64,000 bases of DNA from Methylocapsa sp. S129 (GCF_009765995.1 NZ_LMUI01000011.1:448824-512823), one strand, 5' to 3'; counted from the first letter of the stretch, positions 28,379 to 36,693 are shown. The notes: generated by a model from the letters alone, not told the origin. Numbers and translations: made by a program.

Positions 28379-28578
28379 ACCTGCTCCTATTCGATAGATT
28401 CATGGAACGTACGGCGTTTTGCATGATTTATAACCACTTGCAACTGTCGAAAGCCATGGGGGTCGAAGGGGCTGGCGATTCATCCGCGCGGTTTCGGCCC
28501 TCAGGCGAGCGGCAAATGATCGGCGTACCAACGCGTGCGCGCCCAGCCGCCTCGTGGATCTGAAGATTGATGCAGGCG

Positions 28579-28683
28579 TCAGAGCGGCCAGTGGAGGCCG
28601 AGCAGAAGGCCCCATAGCGCGGCGGCCAGCACAACGAAGGCGCCGGTGGTCAGGAGGGTGATGGAATCGGCGTGGCGAGGCAT
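28579..28683 (-). CDS. possible 34-residue membrane peptide
   Basis: MPRHADSITLLTTGAF begins a peptide that is otherwise one hydrophobic helix ending 'LLLGLHWPL'. It resembles single-span small membrane proteins, but the ribosome site is weak (GAG only) and no homolog is recognised, so this is tentative. Confidence 0.3.
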   Translation of the reverse strand: MPRHADSITLLTTGAFVVLAAALWGLLLGLHWPL

Positions 28684-28945
28684 GATGGCGACTCTGATGA
28701 TCGAGGCGACAACGCCGTGCGCGCCCATTCGTTCCCTATGCGCAGGCGTTCCGCGCCGCGCATTTGCAGGCGAAACATGGCGCCAACAGTTTTTTCTTGT
28801 CGCCAAACCCCTTGGAAACGTGGATTGAGTTTGACGCGCTTGCAAAAGGGCGGATCGCGAAGCCCTCCCCATCCGTTTGCGGGCGCAAACAAAGCCGACG
28901 CGACTTTCATGTTTCCGTTTCCCTCCTGTCGAGGCGCCCCAAGCC

Positions 28946-29809
28946 ATGCCCGCCCTGCGCAATGTCCTGACCCTCTCCTGCGCCAATCGCCCCGGCATTG
29001 TCGCCCGCGTTTCGACGGCCCTGTTCGAGGGCGGTTTCAACATCCTTGACGCCCAGCAGTTCGACGACACCGAAACCGGCAATTTCTTCATGCGCGTCGT
29101 TTTCGACAGCGTCGCCGGCGCGCTTGATCTGCCCGCTTTCAAGGAGCGATTCGCCGTAGTGGCCGCGCCATTCTCGATGAACTGGTCGATCCGCGCGGGC
29201 GACGAGAGGAAGCGCGTGCTGATCCTCGTGTCGCGTTTCGATCATTGCCTCGTCGATCTCATCTATCGCTGGCGCAGCGGCGAATTGCCGATGGAGATCG
29301 TTGGCATTGGCGCCAATTATCCGCGCGAGACCTATGCGCATATCGATTTTGGCGACATCCCGTTCCACTATCTGCCGGTCACCCGGCAGACCAAGCTCGA
29401 ACAGGAGCCGCAGATCTGGGATCTTGTGCGCAATTCCAAGGCCGACGTCGTCGTTCTCGCCCGTTACATGCAGATCCTTTCGGACGGGCTGGCGGCCAAG
29501 CTGCAGGGGCGCTGCATCAACATCCACCATTCCTTCCTGCCCGGCTTCAAGGGCGCCAAGCCTTACCATCAGGCCCATCAGCGCGGCGTTAAACTGATCG
29601 GCGCGACCGCCCATTACGTGACCTCCGATCTCGACGAGGGGCCGATCATCGAACAGGACGTCGAGACGATCAGCCACCGCGACACGCCCGAGGACCTCGT
29701 GCGCAAGGGACGCGACATCGAGCGCCGCGTCCTGTCGCGTGCGCTGGCCCATCATCTTGAGGATCGCGTGCTGCTCAACCGCGGCAAGACGGTGGTGTTT
29801 TCGAGCTGA
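28946..29809 (+). CDS. purU: formyltetrahydrofolate deformylase
   Basis: 287 residues from ATG 28946 (GAGG eleven bases upstream). An N-terminal ACT domain (about 5-80, '[20 protein letters not shown]') is fused to a formyltransferase-fold hydrolase with 'ARYMQILSD', '[20 protein letters not shown]' (Asn/His) and '[20 protein letters not shown]' (Asp), the PurU active site. It releases formate from 10-formyl-THF, balancing one-carbon pools; in methylotroph-related alphaproteobacteria PurU can also serve C1 metabolism, but nothing adjacent proves that here. Confidence 0.95.
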   Translation: MPALRNVLTLSCANRPGIVARVSTALFEGGFNILDAQQFDDTETGNFFMRVVFDSVAGALDLPAFKERFAVVAAPFSMNWSIRAGDERKRVLILVSRFDHCLVDLIYRWRSGELPMEIVGIGANYPRETYAHIDFGDIPFHYLPVTRQTKLEQEPQIWDLVRNSKADVVVLARYMQILSDGLAAKLQGRCINIHHSFLPGFKGAKPYHQAHQRGVKLIGATAHYVTSDLDEGPIIEQDVETISHRDTPEDLVRKGRDIERRVLSRALAHHLEDRVLLNRGKTVVFSS

Positions 29810-29845
29810 GCGGGGCTTATCCCAGGGAATTTTGCCCAGGTAGCT

Positions 29846-29887
29846 ATTTTTCATGCCTTTGAAAAATCGCAGATAATTTTCTGCGAT
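29846..29887. repeat. two abutting hairpins downstream of purU
   Basis: ATTTTTCA/TGAAAAAT (29846-29867) and ATCGCAGA/TCTGCGAT (29866-29887) are each perfect 8-bp stems sharing two bases. They lie in a 300-bp AT-rich gap. Neither ends in a T-tract, so termination is uncertain. Confidence 0.5.
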
Positions 29888-30144
29888 CGCAAGCCTTTGC
29901 AAATTTTTATCAGGCGGGGTTGAGGAATTTCAAAGACTTGCAAGCGAAAAACGCAAAAAAAAATTGGAATTCGCGTTTTCGAAACTCTCCCATCGACGCC
30001 CCGTGATTTGCTCCGCCTTTCCCCCGCCATGACGCCATTCGATTCAATCATAAGATAAGCCCGAAGAGCATGCGTCTGAAAATATGGAATGTCCAGAAAA
30101 TATTTCTCTAAAACAGAATATTACCCTCTGTAAATAGCGGGATA
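29888..30144. other. AT-rich gene-free interval
   Basis: Markedly lower GC than the rest of the window, with A-runs (nine A residues near 29955). No credible coding frame or RNA gene is seen. Together with the hairpins it separates purU from the REP/RAYT cluster. Confidence 0.5.
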
Positions 30145-30225
30145 GCCGGCGCAGGTGTTTGTGAAGCGGTCCGAAAGAGCTCCGGCTCCGATGCACGGAA
30201 GGTAAAATCGAACAGGCGCCGCCCC
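30145..30225 (-). pseudogene. 5' fragment of a second RAYT transposase gene
   Basis: On the minus strand from GTG near 30195 the frame reads MHRSRSSFGPLHKHLRRL, matching the first 18 residues of the intact RAYT (MDRSWGSLVQRHKHLRRL) at 10 or more positions, then the match ends. The upstream non-coding bases 'GTAAAATCGAACAGGCG' are also shared, as is the REP that follows. It is a left-over of a second REP/RAYT unit. Confidence 0.75.
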
Positions 30226-30293
30226 TGTAGCCGCGCTCGCTGAGCGCGGCCAGCGCCGATCGGGAGGGCCGCAGTCATCGACCACGGCTACAA
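30226..30293. repeat. REP pair (BIME) 1
   Basis: TGTAGCCGCGCTCGCTGAGC begins a REP palindrome; after a short spacer an inverted copy ends in GGCTACA. The second arm has diverged. Same structure as the pairs at 30576 and 31171. Confidence 0.85.
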
Positions 30294-30313
30294 CCTCGCC
30301 TCGCCGTCGTCCC

Positions 30314-30469
30314 TCAGGGCGCGAGGTAGATGAGCAGGCTGCAGAGCGATATCGCCGCCGCCACAATGCCTGCGTTCATCATCAAGTTGAACATGAGCGT
30401 GGCTTCCGCCGGCTCCTCAGTCGTCGCGGCGAAGCTGCGTGCAACTATCCTGGAAGATGCGTTTCTCAT
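30314..30469 (-). CDS. small membrane protein (51 residues) inside the REP cluster
   Basis: ATG 30469 is preceded by GGAGGGG seven bases upstream, a strong ribosome site. The peptide has a basic N-terminus (MRNASSRIVARSFAATTEE) and one hydrophobic helix at its end ('AGIVAAAISLCSLLIYLAP'), giving a single-span membrane protein. I do not recognise the family. It is enclosed by REP pairs 1 and 2. Confidence 0.55.
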   Translation of the reverse strand: MRNASSRIVARSFAATTEEPAEATLMFNLMMNAGIVAAAISLCSLLIYLAP

Positions 30470-30575
30470 GGCGACCCCTCCGTTTACCGGGGGGATAACG
30501 GCGGCCGCCCAAATTGGTTCCAGTGACCTGTTCTTGCGCCGCTGAGCATCTTCTGAGGTGCGGCGACAGCCGCCC

Positions 30576-30641
30576 TGTAGCCGCGCTCGCTGAGCGCGGC
30601 AACGCCGACCGGGAGGGCCGCGCTCAGCGAGCGCGGCTACA
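30576..30641. repeat. REP pair (BIME) 2
   Basis: TGTAGCCGCGCTCGCTGAGC ... GCTCAGCGAGCGCGGCTACA: both arms are intact and nearly perfect inverse copies separated by about 26 bp. The right end overlaps the stop region of the RAYT gene. Confidence 0.9.
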
Positions 30642-31134
30642 AGCGCAGCGCCGTCACTTCCCCGCCGAAGGGCCAGTCTTCCGATCGTTCCACAAGACCC
30701 GCGCGGACCGGGTTCTCGAGGACATAGCGCCATTTTGAATCGTAGCTCTCCTGAGCGCGCAGCAGATGATCGAAAAACTCCCTCTGCCACAGCGGAGGCT
30801 TTGCGATCTGGCTCCGCGCCATGCTCTTCGCTGTCCATTGTTTGAAGCCGCCGACGAAACGCGAGAGGCTCGCCGGCGCGACCGATCCGCCCTCGGCGCA
30901 GAAGAAATGGAGATGATCCGGCATGACGACGAACCGGCCGATCGACCATCCATGGCGGCTTGGGGCGTCTTCGAATTCGGCGCGCAGAATGGCGAAGGCC
31001 GCCGGTTGCGCGAGGATCGGCCTTCGGGCCGCCGTGCAGATGGTGATGAAATAGATCGGCGCCGCGATCCGGACCGTATCCAGACGGCGCAGATGTTTGT
31101 GACGCTGCACGAGAGAGCCCCAGCTCCGATCCAC
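30637..31134 (-). CDS. REP-associated tyrosine transposase (RAYT)
   Basis: 165 residues, typical length of TnpA-REP proteins of the IS200/IS605 Y1 superfamily. Key parts: 'APIYFITICTAARRPIL' strand, the His-hydrophobic-His motif in 'FVVMPDHLHFFCAEGG', and the catalytic-Tyr helix region 'SKWRYVLENPVRAGLVER'. These single-copy enzymes cut and move REP palindromes with a TGTAG-type foot, which is exactly the repeat on both sides. The start is a GTG with no obvious ribosome site. The gene looks intact. Confidence 0.92.
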   Translation of the reverse strand: MDRSWGSLVQRHKHLRRLDTVRIAAPIYFITICTAARRPILAQPAAFAILRAEFEDAPSRHGWSIGRFVVMPDHLHFFCAEGGSVAPASLSRFVGGFKQWTAKSMARSQIAKPPLWQREFFDHLLRAQESYDSKWRYVLENPVRAGLVERSEDWPFGGEVTALRL

Positions 31135-31170
31135 GGAAGAGTAAAATCGAACAGGCGCGGCCGCAACCCC

Positions 31171-31237
31171 TGTAGCCGCGCTCGCTGAGCGCGGCCGGCG
31201 CAGGCCGAGAGGGCCGCGGTCAGCGACCGCGGCTACA
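31171..31237. repeat. REP pair (BIME) 3
   Basis: TGTAGCCGCGCTCGCTGAGC at 31171 with an inverted partner ending GGCTACA at 31237; the second arm is compensated (GCGGTCAGCGACCGC), so its hairpin is kept. It reaches into the last codons of the downstream kinase gene. Confidence 0.9.
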
Positions 31238-32513
31238 ATGGGCCGCTCCGCCCGCCACGCGCCAACTCCACCACAAACCTGCTCCCTCCCCCCGGCTCCG
31301 CCTCGCAGCGCACGTCGCCGCCGTGGCGCGTGGCGATCTGGCGCACGAGCGACAGGCCGAGGCCCCAGCCGCCTGAGGATTCGGCGCGGCCGGCGGGGCG
31401 GTAGAACGGTTCGAACACGCGCTCACGCTCGGAGGCCGCGATGCCCGGACCATGGTCGGAGACGACGATACGCGCTTTGTCGCCGCCGCAGGTCACCGCG
31501 ACATGGACAGGCGGGCGCCCATGGCGATCGGCGTTTTCGAGGAGATTGCGGATGAGGCGGCGTAGCAGAATCGCATCGCCCTCGATCTCGACGGGCTTGC
31601 CGCCCTCCGGCATGCCCTCGACGCAGGCTGAAAAACGCGCCGCCTCCTCCGCTGCGAGCCCCAGCAGATCGACGCGCCCATGCGCGCGGGCCGGCGCCCC
31701 ATAGTCGAGGCGGCTGGCGAGCAGGATCTCCTCGACCAGTTGATCGATCTCGGCGAGGTTGCGCACGATCTCATCTTTCAGCTCGGCGCCGGGCTGGGCG
31801 AACCATAATTCGACCGCGATGCGCAGGCGCGCCAGCGGCGAGCGCAATTCGTGGCTGGCGTTGGCGAGCAGGGCTTTTTGCGAATTCAGCAATTCCTCGA
31901 CGCGCGCGGCGGCGGCGTTGAAGGCGCGCGCGACTACTGCGACCTCGTCATGGCCCGCATCGTCGACGCGCATCGACAGCGCGCCCGCGCCCCAGCCTTC
32001 GACGCCGAGGCGCAAGGCCTCGAGCCGGCGCGTCAGCCGGGCGGTGACGGGAAAGGCGGCGAGCGCGACGCCGCCGGCGACGATCAGCACGACGGTCAGA
32101 ATTCGCAGCCCCGGCCGGGGTCCGGGCAGCCGCAGCCGCGCCAGCAGCGCGCGGCCGTCGGGAAGGTCGATGCGCATGATGCCCGGCCGCATGCCCATTC
32201 CCCCGCCGTCGCGCGCCGTGAGCGCGACCGGCGCGCCATGCGCAGCGATGAGCGTCCCGTCGCCGCTATAGACCGACACGTCGGCGCTGATCGCCTCGCT
32301 GAGCCGGTCGACCGCCGCCGCGATGGCGCCGGGCGGGCCGTCGCGCGCCGGCACATTCAGATCGTCAAGGCGGATGTGGAAGGCGCCCCAGCGGTCATGC
32401 GGATTTTCGCCGACCATCCCCCAGAACGTTCCCATCAGGACGGCGACGGCGACAAGGCTCGCCAGCAGCGTCAGATAGACTTTCCAGAACAGCCGGCGGC
32501 CGAACACGGTCAT
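31233..32513 (-). CDS. two-component sensor histidine kinase (CpxA/RstB type)
   Basis: 426 residues: TM1 (about 9-30), a periplasmic sensor of about 110 residues, TM2 (about 138-160), HAMP, dimerisation helix with phospho-His in 'LLANASHELRSPLARLRIAV', and HATPase with 'RRLIRNLLENADRHG', 'VVSDHGPGIAASERERVFEP' and 'GWGLGLSLVRQIATRHGG'. The start overlaps the regulator's stop by 4 bp, so the pair is coupled. A CpxP/Spy-like protein upstream suggests envelope or metal stress as the input. Its last codons run into REP pair 3. Confidence 0.94.
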   Translation of the reverse strand: MTVFGRRLFWKVYLTLLASLVAVAVLMGTFWGMVGENPHDRWGAFHIRLDDLNVPARDGPPGAIAAAVDRLSEAISADVSVYSGDGTLIAAHGAPVALTARDGGGMGMRPGIMRIDLPDGRALLARLRLPGPRPGLRILTVVLIVAGGVALAAFPVTARLTRRLEALRLGVEGWGAGALSMRVDDAGHDEVAVVARAFNAAAARVEELLNSQKALLANASHELRSPLARLRIAVELWFAQPGAELKDEIVRNLAEIDQLVEEILLASRLDYGAPARAHGRVDLLGLAAEEAARFSACVEGMPEGGKPVEIEGDAILLRRLIRNLLENADRHGRPPVHVAVTCGGDKARIVVSDHGPGIAASERERVFEPFYRPAGRAESSGGWGLGLSLVRQIATRHGGDVRCEAEPGGGSRFVVELARGGRSGPL

Positions 32514-33205
32514 TTCTCGTCGTCCTGCTTTCTGGCGAAGACATAGCCGGCGCCGCGCACGGTGATGATGCGGCGCGGATGTTTCGGATCGTCCTCGATC
32601 GCGGCGCGGATGCGCGAGATATGGACGTCGATCGACCGGTCGAAGGCGTCGAATTCCACGCCCTTGACGAGATCCATCAGCCGCTCGCGGTTGAGCACGC
32701 GCCCGGCATTGTCGGCGAGGGCGGCGAGCAGATCGAACTGGAAGCTTGTCAGCGTTTTCTCTTCGCCGTCGACGCGCACCATGCGCGAGGAACGGTCGAT
32801 CTGCAGGCGGCCAAAGCGCAGCGGCGCGTCTTCGGCGGGCGCGCGGCCGCGCCGCAGAATGGCGCGCACGCGCGCCTGCAGCTCGCGCGGGCTGAAGGGT
32901 TTTGGCAGATAATCGTCGGCGCCGATCTCCAATCCGACGATGCGATCCGTTTCCTCGCCGCGCGCGGTCAGCATCAGGATGGGCGTCTGCGCGCGCGCGC
33001 GGATCGTGCGGCAGACTTCGAACCCGTCGATATCGGGCAGCATCACGTCGAGAATGACGGCGTCGAACGCCATGCGCTCAAGCGCGGCGAGGCCTTCGCG
33101 GCCGGTGAAGCGGCGGTCGACGATAAAGCCCGCCGCGGTCAGATAGTCCGACACCATGGCGGCGAGCCGTGCGTCGTCATCAATAATAAGAAGCCGCTCC
33201 GCCAT
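32510..33205 (-). CDS. OmpR-family response regulator
   Basis: 231 residues: receiver domain with phospho-Asp in 'FDAVILDVMLPDIDGFEV' (about residue 54), the Thr switch 'ILMLTARGEETD' and Lys 'DDYLPKPFSPREL', then a C-terminal winged helix ('LTSFQFDLLAALADNAGRVL', 'FDRSIDVHISRIRAAIEDD', 'GYVFARK'). Partner of the kinase directly downstream. Confidence 0.96.
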   Translation of the reverse strand: MAERLLIIDDDARLAAMVSDYLTAAGFIVDRRFTGREGLAALERMAFDAVILDVMLPDIDGFEVCRTIRARAQTPILMLTARGEETDRIVGLEIGADDYLPKPFSPRELQARVRAILRRGRAPAEDAPLRFGRLQIDRSSRMVRVDGEEKTLTSFQFDLLAALADNAGRVLNRERLMDLVKGVEFDAFDRSIDVHISRIRAAIEDDPKHPRRIITVRGAGYVFARKQDDEK

Positions 33206-33285
33206 GTTCCCGCCTGACCTGAAACGTTCTTATAGCAAGACACGGTGAGAGGGACGCCTCGTTGCGGTCAATACCCCAATCCGCC

Positions 33286-33447
33286 GTCATGGCCGGGCCT
33301 GTCCCGGCCATCCACGCGGTAAAGCATCCGCTGGCGCATTTGTGCGAGGTGCAACTCTGCGGTTGCGTTTGTCATCGAGGGCGCAAGACGTTGCGGACGA
33401 ATGCTGCGCATTCGCCTTGGGATGGCCGGGACAAGCCCGGCCATGAC
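33286..33447. repeat. inverted pair of 'GTCATGGCCGGG' repeats
   Basis: GTCATGGCCGGGCCTGTCCC (33286) begins a 30-bp palindromic unit; its inverted copy, ending GCCCGGCCATGAC, lies at 33418-33447 with 100 bp between. This element type is very common in intergenic DNA of Rhizobiales. It separates the two-component genes from the CpxP-like gene. Confidence 0.8.
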
Positions 33448-33490
33448 ATTGGAGCGCTAGCGACAAGTCAAACGCATCGGGTCGTTGACG

Positions 33491-34111
33491 CTAATCCTTG
33501 TCCGACCCGCCGTCCGGCCCGTCGTCCATCGAATGGCCGTGCATGCCGCCCCATGGCCCCATCATCGGGCCGTGCTGCTGCGCCATCGCTTCGATCTCAA
33601 CGGCAAGCTGCGCGCGCTGCGGCGGGGTGAGCAGGTCGGCGATATCGAGAACGCCGGCGACGACCGACTTGGATTTGGCGTCGATGCTCGCGACGGCGTC
33701 GGCGCGCAGCTTCTCGACCGCGGCGCGATCGATGGTCGGCGCGCCGATCAGGTCGAGCGCCTGCTTGCGCATCGCGTCATGCTGGGCGGGATCGGGCGCG
33801 ACCTCGGCGAATTTCATCGCGATAATGTCATGCGCTTTGGCTTCCTGCGCGGCATTGGCGCCGACACTGTCGAGCGCATGCGCAACGACGTGCTGGACGA
33901 TCGCCAGGCGCGCGCCCTGTTTCCAGCCCAATTGATCGATCCCCGCCGCCGCGACGGCGAAGCCGCCCGCGCCGATGACGATCCCCCCCGCCAGGACGCC
34001 TAAAAGCGCCAGCGAGCGCCGCCAGGCGAAAGAACGCTTCCGCCCATATCTGGGCGCCTCCTCTTGCAACGGGGGCTCGGGCCAGAGGGGCTCATGGTCG
34101 ATATCGGTCAT
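33491..34111 (-). CDS. membrane-anchored CpxP/Spy-like LTxxQ protein (periplasmic metal/stress sensor)
   Basis: 206 residues from ATG 34111, which has AAGGAGAT four bases upstream. A cytosolic N-terminus (about 35 residues), one TM helix ('SLALLGVLAGGIVIGAGGFA') and a helical periplasmic domain with the LTxxQ motif ('LLTPPQRAQLAVEIEAM'). The tail is rich in His, Met and Asp ('HGPMMGPWGGMHGHSMDDG'), suggestive of metal binding (CnrX/ZraP-like). It lies upstream of the OmpR/CpxA-type pair on the same strand and probably is its accessory sensor or target. Confidence 0.82.
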   Translation of the reverse strand: MTDIDHEPLWPEPPLQEEAPRYGRKRSFAWRRSLALLGVLAGGIVIGAGGFAVAAAGIDQLGWKQGARLAIVQHVVAHALDSVGANAAQEAKAHDIIAMKFAEVAPDPAQHDAMRKQALDLIGAPTIDRAAVEKLRADAVASIDAKSKSVVAGVLDIADLLTPPQRAQLAVEIEAMAQQHGPMMGPWGGMHGHSMDDGPDGGSDKD

Positions 34112-34234
34112 CACGATCTCCTTCATCGACGGCGTCAACGCGCCGTGTCGAGAAGGACGCTACCGTGCGAAGGTTTCGCCCGATGCGGCCGAATGTAAAG
34201 AAAGATGAAGGGAGGGCGGCGCTTTGAGGGCACG

Positions 34235-34294
34235 GCCCCTCCTTCTCTCGCGAAGCGGGAGAAGGTGGGCGCCGGAGGCGCCCGGATGAGGGGC
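34235..34294. repeat. compound palindromic intergenic repeat
   Basis: Outer arms GCCCCTC/GAGGGGC enclose two stems: CTTCTCTCGC-GAA-GCGGGAGAAG and GGGCGCC-GGA-GGCGCCC. The first stem is the same element as the palindrome at 14173. Confidence 0.8.
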
Positions 34295-34326
34295 GGCGCC
34301 GTCCTTTGATAGGATTTACCCTGGCC

Positions 34327-34542
34327 TCAATCGTCCTCGGTATCAGGCAGGTCGAGGCGCCCGTCAGCGTTGCGCGCTTCTTCCGCCGGATTGCCGAGCG
34401 CGGAATCGAGCGGCATGTCGTTGCGGCGTTTCTCTTCGACAATCCTGTCCTTCAAATCGTGCGAGGCCTGCTTGAGGCGGGCCAATGATTCCGCCGTCTC
34501 TTTCGCCGCATCGGCTGCGCTGTTTGTGTTTTCCTTGTCCAC
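34327..34542 (-). CDS. small acidic hypothetical protein (71 residues)
   Basis: GTG 34542 has GGAGGAG six bases upstream, which decides this start. The protein is hydrophilic, first helical (KETAESLARLKQASHDLK) then with a charged tail ending 'LPDTEDD'; it looks soluble and partly disordered. Its first 30 codons overlap, in another frame, the extended 3' end of hepT. No family is recognised. Confidence 0.65.
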   Translation of the reverse strand: MDKENTNSAADAAKETAESLARLKQASHDLKDRIVEEKRRNDMPLDSALGNPAEEARNADGRLDLPDTEDD

Positions 34543-34967
34543 GGCGGTCTCCTCCGAGAATGATGCTGCGAGACAACGCGCGGGCCGAGGGGCGGTTCCG
34601 TTGCGGGTGTGATCGGCGGATCACCTTCCGATTCGCCGGCGACGACAGCGCGAAGCGGCGGCAGCGCTTCATGGATCGTCTGCCAGATCCGCCGTTCTAA
34701 AATATTCTCGTAATTGTGACGGTAGATGCTCCCCGAGCCGGCGATATCCTTCCAGGGAATTTCGGGAAACCGCTCCTTGAAGACAGGCGAGAGCCGCCGC
34801 GACGCCTCGGAGATAATTTCAAGGCAGCGTGTCGCAGCGTAAAAGCTCTTATCGTCGACAAGGAAGGTCTCAAGATCGAGGCCACGCACGAAGCGCATGG
34901 CGCGGTCGATGTTGTCGCGTATGTCCTCCAGCGCATCTCTTTCAATTTCAGAAAGCATAGATCGCAT
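34452..34967 (-). CDS. hepT: HepT-like HEPN ribonuclease toxin (DUF86), extended C-terminus
   Basis: 171 residues. The HEPN helical domain (about 5-115) includes 'DRAMRFVRGLDLETFLVDDK', 'RCLEIISEASRRLSP' and the RNase motif region 'GSGSIYRHNYENILERRIW' (Arg-His-x-Tyr). HepT cleaves RNA or tRNA and is silenced by AMPylation from MntA. Normal members end near residue 115-120; here about 50 Pro/Arg-rich residues follow, overlapping the next gene, so the natural stop may have been lost. It overlaps mntA by about 20 bp. Confidence 0.85.
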   Translation of the reverse strand: MRSMLSEIERDALEDIRDNIDRAMRFVRGLDLETFLVDDKSFYAATRCLEIISEASRRLSPVFKERFPEIPWKDIAGSGSIYRHNYENILERRIWQTIHEALPPLRAVVAGESEGDPPITPATEPPLGPRVVSQHHSRRRPPWTRKTQTAQPMRRKRRRNHWPASSRPRTI

Positions 34968-35244
34968 CGGCGGCGGCTTTGGGCCGGATGCGAGGTTTCA
35001 GGGCCTCCCTGTCCACCACGTCGACTGTGCCTTTGAACAAGCCCGCGACATAATCCTTCAGGCCGGCATAGTCGAACATCGTCACGATGATCGCGGGGTC
35101 GAGATCGACCAGAATGTCGATATCGCTTTCTGTGTTTTGCTCGTCGCGGGCGAGGGAGCCAAACAGGGCGGCATGGGTAACCCCCCGCGCGCGCAGGGCG
35201 CGCTCGTTCTGCCGCAGCCGGTCAAGCACTTCCTCTCTGTTCAT
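34948..35244 (-). CDS. mntA: MntA-like minimal nucleotidyltransferase antitoxin
   Basis: 98 residues from ATG 35244. The nucleotidyltransferase signature 'ALFGSLARDEQNTESDIDIL' gives GSxAR and the two metal Asp residues, and a third acid lies in 'VDVVDREAL'. MntA proteins transfer AMP to a Tyr of HepT to neutralise it. The pair is an intact type VII toxin-antitoxin module with mntA first. Confidence 0.88.
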   Translation of the reverse strand: MNREEVLDRLRQNERALRARGVTHAALFGSLARDEQNTESDIDILVDLDPAIIVTMFDYAGLKDYVAGLFKGTVDVVDREALKPRIRPKAAADAIYAF

Positions 35245-35516
35245 ATCGTCATCGATACCATGAAAGCCGCCGCAGTTCGATGGCGAAATCACGCCGCCCT
35301 TCTGCCGGCGGCGACGATGAGACGACGCGCCGCCAGGTTCTCGGCGCCGCGAGCCCTGCCGCGTTTCGCGCCCATCGACCTGGCGCCCCGGGCCCAAATC
35401 GCGCGTTCGTGATCGGAAAACGATTGCGGATCGTTGTGCGGCGCACCCATAAACGAGCCTGCCCGCCTTCCGGCCCCCCGCCGATTCCCAATCCCATCGC
35501 GATCGGAACCTCCTCT

Positions 35517-36692
35517 TTGCGCCTCACTCCGCCACTCGCCGCCCTCGCCGTCGGCGCTTTCGGCATCGGCACCACCGAATTCGTCATCATGGGCTTACTG
35601 CCCGATGTCGCGCGCGATCTTGACGTCTCGATCCCCTCGGCCGGCCTCATCGTCACCGGTTATGCGGCCGGGGTCGTGGTGGGGGCGCCGGTGCTGGCGA
35701 TCCTCACCGCCCGCTTTCCGCGCAAGGGCGCGTTGATCGCCTTGATGGCGATGTTTGTGTTCGGCAACCTGCTTTGCGCGTTCGCGCCATCCTACGGGCT
35801 GTTGATGGCCGCGCGGGTGCTCACCGCCTTTTCCCATGCGGCGTTTTTTGGCATCGGCGCGGTCGCGGCGGCCGATCTGGCGCCGCAGAACCAGCGCGCC
35901 CAGGCGATGTCGCTGATGTTCGCCGGCCTGACAGTCGCCAATGTCCTGGGCGTGCCGGGCGGCACGGCGCTTGGCCAGGCGCTGGGCTGGCGCGCGTCCT
36001 TCGCCTGCGTCGCGCTGATTGGCGCGATCGCCTTGAGCGGCATCGCTGTCTTCGTGCCGCGCGACGCCCGGCCGCCGAAGGGCAATGTGCTGCGCGAATT
36101 CGCCGTGCTCGGCGACCGGCGCGTGCTGATCGGCATGGCGATGAGCGCAGCTTCCGCGGCGAGCTTTTTCGCCGTCTTCACCTATATCGCGCCGATCCTC
36201 GAAACGGTGACGGGATTCACGCCGCCGGCGGTGACCTGGCTGCTGGTGATCTATGGAATCGGCCTCACCTTCGGCAATGTCATCGGCGGGCGCCTGGCCG
36301 ACTGGAACGCTTTGCGCACCATCGGCGGGCTCTTCATCGCGGTCATGGCGGTGCTGGCCGCGTTCACGCTGACGAGCCATGACGCGATCCTCACCGGCGT
36401 CACCATGTTCGCCTGGGGCGTCGTCGCCTTCGCGCTGGTCTCGCCGTTGCAGATGCGCGTGATGGATATGGCGCGCGGCGCGCCCAACCTTGTCTCGACC
36501 CTCAATCAGGGCGCGTTCAACATCGGCTGCGCCTCGGGCGCCTGGTTCGGCGGCATTCCGCTGCGCTTTGGAGCCGCCTACGATTCCCTGCCCTGGGTCG
36601 GCGTCGCCATTGCCGCGCTCGGCCTCGCCTTGACGCTCATCTCGCTGGCGCTCGATCGCCGCCACGCTGAGGCCGCGGCCGTGGCGTGCTGA
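35517..36692 (+). CDS. MFS transporter, DHA1 family (AraJ/YdhP-like)
   Basis: 391 residues if started at TTG 35517, the normal size for this 12-TM family; the frame is open back to 35280 but that part is Arg/Pro-rich and unlike transporters. Motifs: 'FGIGTTEFVIMGLLPDVA' (TM1, sugar-efflux type), 'ARFPRKGALIALM' (motif A region), 'AFSHAAFFGIGAVAAADLAP' and 'GNVIGGRLADWN'. Probable exporter of sugars or drugs. It stops one base from the convergent LssY_C gene. Confidence 0.88.
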   Translation: MRLTPPLAALAVGAFGIGTTEFVIMGLLPDVARDLDVSIPSAGLIVTGYAAGVVVGAPVLAILTARFPRKGALIALMAMFVFGNLLCAFAPSYGLLMAARVLTAFSHAAFFGIGAVAAADLAPQNQRAQAMSLMFAGLTVANVLGVPGGTALGQALGWRASFACVALIGAIALSGIAVFVPRDARPPKGNVLREFAVLGDRRVLIGMAMSAASAASFFAVFTYIAPILETVTGFTPPAVTWLLVIYGIGLTFGNVIGGRLADWNALRTIGGLFIAVMAVLAAFTLTSHDAILTGVTMFAWGVVAFALVSPLQMRVMDMARGAPNLVSTLNQGAFNIGCASGAWFGGIPLRFGAAYDSLPWVGVAIAALGLALTLISLALDRRHAEAAAVAC

Positions 36693-36693
36693 C

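Noticed and set aside
35280-35516. N-terminal extension of the DHA1 transporter
   Set aside because: Arg/Pro-rich, unlike MFS proteins, and the family length is met from 35517.
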